Source of the DNA: Paenibacillus alginolyticus DSM 5050 = NBRC 15375
Lineage (GTDB): Bacteria > Bacillota > Bacilli > Paenibacillales > NBRC-103111
NCBI RefSeq assembly: GCF_000422905.1
Contig: NZ_AUGY01000001.1
Span: forward strand, 248,001-312,000
Direction of reading: 5' to 3'
DNA length: 64,000 bases
Shown: positions 59,117 to 64,000 of the stretch, piece after piece
How the letters are laid out: each line of letters begins with the position of its first letter
How positions within the stretch are numbered: the stretch's first letter is position 1
Translations under genes and position numbers: made by a program
Notes under the pieces: model-generated
Told to the model about the DNA's origin: nothing
The model's input: the letters and a program-made list of their open reading frames with translations, nothing else
The model's database searches: none

Positions 59117-59959
59117 TTGTGGGTTTTGGTTTGTTTAGGGATTGTCAGTTTGTTTTTTATAGCCTATCGATTTCGCCAGTTGGAGAGTGGGGAGGCTAGC
59201 GCCAGTAATCCGGAAGTCCCGAAGGAAAAGGGGAGCAGGCTGCGTACGATTCAAAACTGGACAGGTGATTATTTGCTTCCGGATTCTTATGCATCGTGGC
59301 TGAAGAAACGAATTTCAGCTGCTGGTAAGTTAGCAGGGATGACGGTGGAAAAGTTATATTTTCGTCAATGTGTAGCAGGGGCTTTTGGCCTCATACTTGC
59401 CGCCATACTGCCCCAGCGTGGAGGATGGCTGTTTGTCCTTTTTATGGGCGGTCTGGGCTTCCTGTTCCCTCTATTTCAGTTGCATTCCCCGGCACGAAGG
59501 CATGAAAAAGAAGTTCGGATTGCGGTAAGAAATTGGCTTATGCTGCTGATTCCGCTGCTTGAAGGCAATCTTCACTTTCAGAGCACGCTCTTTGACGTAT
59601 TCCGCCGCATCCCCGGTTCCCTGAACGAGGAGGTTAACCGGATGACGGTACAATTCACGGGCGGACGCTCTCTGCGAGAAGCGCTGTGGGATGCCGTTGC
59701 GCGCGTACCGGTAAGAGAATTCGTTCAGCTCGTCAGGGTGCTCATGGATGGAGATCGTTACGGTCCGCAGGAAATGGCGGGCAGATTGAAAGAACTGAAA
59801 AACAGAATGGACCGGCACGATCGGAGAAGAGCGAAAAAACAGATTAAAGATGCGGTGACGCGTCTTTTTTTCGTTGTCCTGCTGTTTATTTTTGTGCCGA
59901 TCCTGATTCTCGGATTTCTAATTTTAATGCAGTCCATGAAGAAAAATGTCACGTTATAG
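59117..59959 (+). CDS. tadC: TadC-like pilus membrane platform protein
   Basis: This 280-residue protein has an N-terminal helix, two middle helices (about 75-115), a T2SSF domain (VRIAVRNWLMLLIPLLEGNL, TGGRSLREALWDAVARVP) and a C-terminal helix (FFVVLLFIFVPILILGFLIL). It pairs with TadB. The best start is TTG 59117 behind GAGGAGGTGAGAAGG. The gene is followed at once by the three small paralogues. Confidence 0.85.
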   Translation: MWVLVCLGIVSLFFIAYRFRQLESGEASASNPEVPKEKGSRLRTIQNWTGDYLLPDSYASWLKKRISAAGKLAGMTVEKLYFRQCVAGAFGLILAAILPQRGGWLFVLFMGGLGFLFPLFQLHSPARRHEKEVRIAVRNWLMLLIPLLEGNLHFQSTLFDVFRRIPGSLNEEVNRMTVQFTGGRSLREALWDAVARVPVREFVQLVRVLMDGDRYGPQEMAGRLKELKNRMDRHDRRRAKKQIKDAVTRLFFVVLLFIFVPILILGFLILMQSMKKNVTL

Positions 59960-59969
59960 GAGGAAACGG

Positions 59970-60188
59970 ATGCGAGCCATGGAGATACAGGTTCTGGATT
60001 CCCGTACACTGCATATCGTTTTGGCCGGTGCGAAGGAAGACTGTTATGGAAGTGCTTCCGACGAACTCGCGAAACAAATCGCGGAACAGCGCGGCTTTGA
60101 TCCGAAAGGGAGCCGTTATGTGAGTCCCGTGAAACGAATTCGGGGGAATGAATATAAACTCAGCTATGAATTTTATAAGCGGAAGTGA
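59970..60188 (+). CDS. Small pilus-operon protein, paralogue A of three
   Basis: This 72-residue protein has AGGAGG before ATG 59970. It has a beta-alpha-beta look: LHIVLAGAKEDCYGSASDEL, then AKQIAEQRGFDPKG and YKLSYEFYKRK. It aligns over its whole length with the next two products (common pattern: h-h-h-h-x-G-x-x-E-(E/D), A-x-x-x-L-A, x-x-G-(W/F), aromatic-rich end). No known family is recognised. It is encoded between TadC and the pilins and is therefore likely to act in pilus assembly or regulation. Confidence 0.7.
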   Translation: MRAMEIQVLDSRTLHIVLAGAKEDCYGSASDELAKQIAEQRGFDPKGSRYVSPVKRIRGNEYKLSYEFYKRK

Positions 60189-60201
60189 GGGGACTCGCCA
60201 G

Positions 60202-60432
60202 ATGGACGTTATTGTTGCTGAAGTTTGCCCCCATTTCAGAACGGGCAGAGAACGGCTGCGGGTTGTCATTACAGGAACCGAAGAAGAACTCGACAGTCAG
60301 GCTTCAAAATTACTCGCCATTCGGACCGCCTATGAAAAAGGATGGTATGGACATGGATGGAGTAAATCGGGAACCCCTGTTGTAAACGGCCGTTTCTGTT
60401 CGAAGGACTTTATTTTCCACAGCCGGTTGTAA
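60202..60432 (+). CDS. Small pilus-operon protein, paralogue B of three
   Basis: This 76-residue protein starts at ATG 60202 behind GAGGGG; an upstream in-frame ATG at 60148 lies inside gene A. The core LRVVITGTEEELDSQASKLL, then AIRTAYEKGWYGHGWSK, matches paralogue C (AIRTANAQGWNGNGKS) closely and A more weakly. It has two Cys (AEVCPHF, GRFCSKDF). The function is unknown. Confidence 0.7.
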   Translation: MDVIVAEVCPHFRTGRERLRVVITGTEEELDSQASKLLAIRTAYEKGWYGHGWSKSGTPVVNGRFCSKDFIFHSRL

Positions 60433-60454
60433 CAATGATGCGAGGTGAAAAGGA

Positions 60455-60685
60455 ATGCGTGTAATGGAGGCAAGCGTGAGCCATCCGATGAATGCAATGG
60501 GCGGATTGTATGTATTAATTCAAGGAACACAAGAAGAGATCTACGGTCACGCGGCAAATGATTTAGCCATCAGAACCGCAAATGCACAGGGGTGGAACGG
60601 TAACGGAAAATCTACCGTCGGCATTCCAAGCAGAAAAGGTGTCCTCCCCTATACCAAAGCTTATTGGTTCCATGATCGAAAATAA
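60455..60685 (+). CDS. Small pilus-operon protein, paralogue C of three
   Basis: This 76-residue protein lies behind GAGGTGAAAAGGA. It starts MRVMEASVSHPMNAMGG, then LYVLIQGTQEEIYGHAANDL and AIRTANAQGWNGNGKS, ending AYWFHDRK. It is the third tandem member of the set, and its start resembles A (MRAMEIQVL) while its core resembles B. It lacks Cys. No signal peptide is present, so it should act in the cytoplasm. Confidence 0.7.
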   Translation: MRVMEASVSHPMNAMGGLYVLIQGTQEEIYGHAANDLAIRTANAQGWNGNGKSTVGIPSRKGVLPYTKAYWFHDRK

Positions 60686-60708
60686 AAACTATGGGAGTTG
60701 ACCGGGTG

Positions 60709-60909
60709 ATGAAAAACGCACGAATGAAAATGAAATCAAGAATAAAACAATTGATTTGGGATCGGAGCGGACTGGAATTCTGGGAGTACATGGTGTTTGC
60801 GATTGTCATGGGACTCGTTGTATGGGCGATGAAACCGCTTTTGCTTGATTTGTTTACAACCATCATCACAACCTTGAAAACATGGTGGACGTCGCAAATC
60901 GGCCGTTAA
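60709..60909 (+). CDS. Flp-type major pilin, copy 1
   Basis: This 66-residue prepilin has a basic leader (MKNARMKMKSRIKQLIWDRSG) cut after Gly. The Flp motif follows: LEFWEY, with Glu at +5 and Tyr at +6, then the hydrophobic helix MVFAIVMGLVVWAMKPLLLD and the tail TTLKTWWTSQIGR. Cleavage would be by the A24 peptidase encoded nearby, and the mature pilin is about 47 residues. ATG 60709 lies behind GGGAGTTGACC; ATG 60691 is less likely. Confidence 0.85.
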   Translation: MKNARMKMKSRIKQLIWDRSGLEFWEYMVFAIVMGLVVWAMKPLLLDLFTTIITTLKTWWTSQIGR

Positions 60910-60946
60910 TCATCAGTCAGAAAAAATTATTGGAGGTGGATGCAGG

Positions 60947-61147
60947 ATGAAAAAATTTTGGAGGCAAGTTACCAAAAACGGAAGCCAATTGATCGAGGAC
61001 GAGCGAGGGTTAGAGTTCTGGGAATACATGGTTTTTGCAATCGTCATGGGACTTGTCGTGTGGGCGATGAAGCCCATCTTGCTGGATTTGTTTACGACCA
61101 TCATCACGACGCTGAAAACGTGGTGGACGTCGCAAATCGGCCGTTAA
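60947..61147 (+). CDS. Flp-type major pilin, copy 2
   Basis: This 66-residue prepilin has a different leader (MKKFWRQVTKNGSQLIEDERG) but a mature part that differs from copy 1 at only one residue (Ile for Leu in KPILLD). The two genes differ at about twenty silent positions, so the protein is held constant while the DNA has drifted. GGAGGTGGATGCAGG precedes the ATG. Both subunits could enter one filament. Confidence 0.85.
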   Translation: MKKFWRQVTKNGSQLIEDERGLEFWEYMVFAIVMGLVVWAMKPILLDLFTTIITTLKTWWTSQIGR

Positions 61148-61148
61148 T

Positions 61149-61577
61149 ATGTCGATGCCGGAATTGGTTGTTGTCGTCATCCTGGCACTGCTTTCCGCTT
61201 ATTCCGATTGGAGGAAGTCCATGATACCGAACCGGCTGACGATAGGGGGAATCTTGGTTGGATTCCTCTTATCCGCTTTCCATGGAAGGTTCGATGTCGC
61301 ACTGGTCGGATTTTTTTCGGCGTGCACCTTACTCGTTCCTTTCTTAAAAGGCTGGTTAGGTGGTGGCGATGTGAAATTGTTGATGGCCTATGGAACATTG
61401 CTGGGGGCCTGGCAATTGGTTGATCTTTGGATGGGGGCTGCATTCTTATCCGTTGTCTTTGCGCTCGCCATCGCTTATAAGACCAAAAGCGCATTACGGC
61501 ATACAGCCGTTCCGTATGCGGTTCCCCTTGCAGCGGTGGTTTTATGGACCGTCGGAAGGGGGTTTTTTCACTTATGA
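61149..61577 (+). CDS. Prepilin peptidase (A24 family, TadV/CpaA-like)
   Basis: This 142-residue membrane protease has the two catalytic aspartates in SAYSDWRKSMIPNRLT and LGGGDVKLLMAYG. It has about five helices and lacks the N-terminal methylase domain, as usual for TadV. It removes the leader of the two Flp pilins and the pseudopilins. It starts one base after the pilin 2 stop and overlaps the TadE-like gene. Confidence 0.88.
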   Translation: MSMPELVVVVILALLSAYSDWRKSMIPNRLTIGGILVGFLLSAFHGRFDVALVGFFSACTLLVPFLKGWLGGGDVKLLMAYGTLLGAWQLVDLWMGAAFLSVVFALAIAYKTKSALRHTAVPYAVPLAAVVLWTVGRGFFHL

Positions 61578-61996
61578 GAAACGGCGCACGTTTTTTTAAG
61601 GACAAGCGTGGCAATGTATTTTTGGAACATGCTTTCCTTACGTTTCCTTTGCTGCTCATAGGTGTCGTGCTGCTTGCGAATGCCGCGATGTTTTTTCATG
61701 CATATCAGGTCGTTTCCTCGGCTTCCGCTTCGGGCGCAAGAACGGCTGCCCGCATGCAGGACAACGGCGCCGTTATGCAATCTGCACAAAAGGAGCTGCA
61801 GGCAGGTGCGCTTTCCCTTTCTCCGCCACAGTTTAATTCGTGGTCAGACGTAAATATCAATTACTATGATGGGGCCTATTGCACAGTAAAGGTAACGTAT
61901 CACTTTCGGTTTCCATTTTCGTTTAGCAAGGTGGGAATAACGGTGGATGATACCCTTGATTTTAGTGCCGGTTCAAGTTTCATGCGGGAGTGGTAG
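61574..61996 (+). CDS. TadE-like pseudopilin
   Basis: This 140-residue protein has a basic leader (MRNGARFFKDKRGN), the TadE helix VFLEHAFLTFPLLLIGVVLL with Glu at the usual place, and a soluble domain with one Cys. The motif RGNVFLEH resembles the TadE processing site. ATG 61574 overlaps the peptidase stop (ATGA). It is thought to prime or stabilise the pilus. Confidence 0.8.
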   Translation: MRNGARFFKDKRGNVFLEHAFLTFPLLLIGVVLLANAAMFFHAYQVVSSASASGARTAARMQDNGAVMQSAQKELQAGALSLSPPQFNSWSDVNINYYDGAYCTVKVTYHFRFPFSFSKVGITVDDTLDFSAGSSFMREW

Positions 61997-61998
61997 TG

Positions 61999-62436
61999 AT
62001 GGCCAAAGTCTTTCTGTTCTTTATCACGATTGCCATGACGTGCCTGGCCATCGATATCGGATATGTCGTGGCCGTTCGCTGCGAAATGCTAAATATCGAG
62101 GATGCGTCAACGCTTGCCGCGGCCCTCCAGCGCGATCAAATTCCGGACGGGTGGGATCAATGGGGAAGACCGAATCACTGGTATCCGGATATTCGAGAGG
62201 TGGCGGCAAGGCAAAGCGCGCAAGAAACATTTCAAAAAAATGCCGGCCAGAAGCTGATTTTGCGAAACATTACGTTTGATGAGGTGCTATATCAAAAAAT
62301 AAATAACAGCCGGTATAAAGTTTACGCGAGGGCCTCCGTCCCTCTTCCTTTATCGACAAAATTTTTGCAAGCATTCGGATATGCCGCCCCGGATCCGTGG
62401 CCCGTGGTGGCCGAATCTATTGGTGGCTTTCGATAG
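61999..62436 (+). CDS. TadG/TadF-like pseudopilin
   Basis: This 145-residue protein has an N-terminal helix (MAKVFLFFITIAMTCLAIDI) and the TadG hallmark: GYVVAVRCEMLNIEDASTLAAA, i.e. the R-x-x-x-x-x-x-DA(A/S)xLA(A/G)A pattern. A short outer domain follows. Full TadG is often much longer (vWA domain), so this is the short form. ATG 61999 follows GGGAGTGGTAGTG and nearly overlaps the TadE-like gene. Confidence 0.78.
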   Translation: MAKVFLFFITIAMTCLAIDIGYVVAVRCEMLNIEDASTLAAALQRDQIPDGWDQWGRPNHWYPDIREVAARQSAQETFQKNAGQKLILRNITFDEVLYQKINNSRYKVYARASVPLPLSTKFLQAFGYAAPDPWPVVAESIGGFR

Positions 62437-62489
62437 AAAGCCGAGGTAAAATGGGAACAAGATGCACTTGGAAAAAGGAGGAAAAGGGA

Positions 62490-64000
62490 ATGAAACGAAT
62501 TTTTATGTTCATGCTTGCCCTTTGCTTCATACTCACTGCCGTTCCAGTATTCGCCGCTAATCCGACACCAAAATCACTATTTCCCAATATGCAAGATCAC
62601 TGGGCACAAGGAACCATCGATACCATGACGAGGATGAAGGCTTTCGTCGGGTATCCGGACGGCAATTTTTATCCGGATCGATCCTTAACCCGAGCGGAGT
62701 TTTTAGCTTCTTTGGGAAGAGCGGTTGACATGGGGTTAATCCTGCAAGACCCTCATAATTCTGTGCTCGAGACTTTTTCGGATGTGAAGTCAGCCGACTG
62801 GTATGGGGATGACGTGCATCGGGCTTTGGAGCGTGGCTGGATCACAACAAAGGATAACGGAAAAGAATTGCATCCGAACGATCCCATCCCGCGAAAAGAA
62901 ATGGCGCGAATCATTGCCAAAGTTCTTTCTCAAATGAACGTAGACCTTCCCAAAAACGACCTTAAGACTTTTACGGATGTCGATTCGACTCACCCTTACT
63001 TCTCGGATATTTTTACCGCAGTGGGTGCGGGGATCCTGAACGGTTATGCGGATGGAACCTTCCATCCTGAAGGAACCTTGACCCGAGCCGAAGCCTCCAC
63101 GGTTATGTTAAGGACTTTACAGCTGGACCACCCTAAAAGTCCCTATGCTTCGGAAAAGTTTCGCGGGGCATGGGAACCAGCTAAAGCTGCGGATATGTTT
63201 TTGTTTGGGGGCTGGGAAGAGGCCATGGTGCAAAAAGGCAAGCCGCTGGACCTCAGCGCCCTTCACTCTTTTGCCAGCGACAAAGCAGTATCGCAATACA
63301 AAACATATCTTGAATTTGTTCGGACTCAGTCCGATATCAATTCAAACATGTATGGATTTTGGATGGGTGATTTTTACCCGAAGTATGTAAATAACAATTT
63401 AGCCATGATATCGTGGTACCTTACCTATGACAAGAAGATAGATAATGATTGGTATCGACAAAAGACCGAGACTTTTACGATTCTGATCAAAAGAGAATCA
63501 AATAGGAAATGGGTAGTTCAGGATTTTCCGATTAGCGTCCCATTAGAAGGTCAGAAAGACTGGCATATACAACCGCCCACTGGCTCAAATCATGATATTT
63601 CTTTTAAATATCAGGAGCAAAGTGGTGATGTTTTTTATGGGAATGTTCTGACTCCCCTTACCAAGAATCCGCAGCAGAGTGAAGCCATTCCAACCCTTCA
63701 ACAGACATTTAAGCAATCTCCGGGAAGACTAAAAATCTTACGGATCATGGGTCTTTCAGCAGATGAAACCACAAACGCTTCGTTAGTGAAACAATTGGAC
63801 ACGGATCAACCTGCAAAACAAGCTGGCAGTGGATTGCACGAGCTTGTTGTCGTAAGAACAGGCAATTGGTTCGAATTCATTGAAGGGGACTTGGATAAGA
63901 TTCTCAATCAATTATGGACCGACTTTAACTATAACGGCGGGCAATACATTCCAGTAAGTATCGACAACGTCCCTTGGGCTGAAATAAGCGATGATCCATT
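62490..64000 (+). CDS. SLH-domain surface protein (partial, runs off the window)
   Basis: ATG 62490 (behind AAAAAGGAGG) opens a frame that has no stop before the end of the window, so at least 503 residues are encoded. A signal peptide (to about VFAAN) is followed by three SLH motifs at about 30-210: DHWAQGTIDTMTRMKAFVGY with GYPDGNFYPDRSLTRAEF, FSDVKSADWYGDDVHRAL, and GAGILNGYADGTFHPEGTLT. These bind pyruvylated wall polymer. The rest (about 300 residues) has no recognised domain. It lies 53 bases after the TadG-like gene, so it may be a wall-bound part of the pilus or adhesion system. Confidence 0.88.
   Translation, partial: MKRIFMFMLALCFILTAVPVFAANPTPKSLFPNMQDHWAQGTIDTMTRMKAFVGYPDGNFYPDRSLTRAEFLASLGRAVDMGLILQDPHNSVLETFSDVKSADWYGDDVHRALERGWITTKDNGKELHPNDPIPRKEMARIIAKVLSQMNVDLPKNDLKTFTDVDSTHPYFSDIFTAVGAGILNGYADGTFHPEGTLTRAEASTVMLRTLQLDHPKSPYASEKFRGAWEPAKAADMFLFGGWEEAMVQKGKPLDLSALHSFASDKAVSQYKTYLEFVRTQSDINSNMYGFWMGDFYPKYVNNNLAMISWYLTYDKKIDNDWYRQKTETFTILIKRESNRKWVVQDFPISVPLEGQKDWHIQPPTGSNHDISFKYQEQSGDVFYGNVLTPLTKNPQQSEAIPTLQQTFKQSPGRLKILRIMGLSADETTNASLVKQLDTDQPAKQAGSGLHELVVVRTGNWFEFIEGDLDKILNQLWTDFNYNGGQYIPVSIDNVPWAEISDDP

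Noticed and set aside
1..64000. tRNA, rRNA, CRISPR, prophage structural genes
   Set aside because: Searched by eye on both strands; no cloverleaf, rRNA signature, repeat-spacer array or capsid/tail gene was seen.

Overview
The window looks like the accessory part of a Gram-positive (Bacillota) genome or large plasmid, most probably from a Paenibacillus-like spore former. The support is indirect: strong GGAGG-type ribosome binding sites, frequent TTG/GTG starts, lipoprotein signals, a YolD remnant, an SLH surface protein, CsoR and Fur type operators, and a Tcp-type (Tn916/pCW3-like) conjugation apparatus. No rRNA, tRNA or CRISPR array was seen.

Layout. 1-8.8 kb: a broken CopC gene, then envelope-stress genes: an RND exporter, a BcrC-like PAP2 phosphatase, a DedA-PAP2 fusion, an ECF sigma factor with its zinc-finger anti-sigma, a bactofilin-like membrane protein and an MFS transporter. 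8.8-24.7 kb: a patchwork of metal genes and wreckage. It holds an integrase remnant, a Fur-controlled FTR1 iron permease with a matching lipoprotein, a CDF exporter, a frameshifted GMC oxidoreductase, a second Fur-controlled lipoprotein, a broken YolD, a chromate operon under a 30-bp palindrome, a DUF1259 protein, a dead Dps, a DMT transporter and the stub of a second CDF exporter. 24.7-33 kb: a copper island of csoR, copZ (cut by a stop), copA, a sirohaem-reductase-like protein, TVP38, a two-component system, two lipoproteins and a four-helix Cys-rich copper storage protein. It is followed by an IS3 element with a broken transposase. 34.3-40.4 kb: a TetR/HlyD/ABC-2 unit, an MFS relic, a crotonase, and two NarL-type response regulators, the first behind a c-di-GMP-I riboswitch and terminator.

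40.7-64 kb is different: compact, all on one strand, GC-richer and almost entirely intact. It starts with an ArpU-like activator, three 11-bp direct repeats and a leader hairpin. Next comes a conjugation set: coupling ATPase, candidate oriT, replication-relaxation protein, TcpC, TcpD-like and TcpE proteins, VirB4, VirB6 and an M23 hydrolase. After a few small genes and a solitary Dam methylase comes a complete Tad (type IVc) pilus operon: TadZ, CpaB, TadA, TadB, TadC, three tandem paralogous small proteins of unknown function, two Flp pilins, prepilin peptidase, two TadE/TadG-type pseudopilins, and a large SLH protein that runs off the window.

The most interesting reading is that the Tad pilus belongs to the conjugative element and serves as its mating or attachment pilus. 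This is inferred from layout, not shown. The other recurring theme is decay. Six genes or ORFs between 1 and 34 kb carry single-base frameshifts, while the 20-kb conjugation and pilus block carries none.
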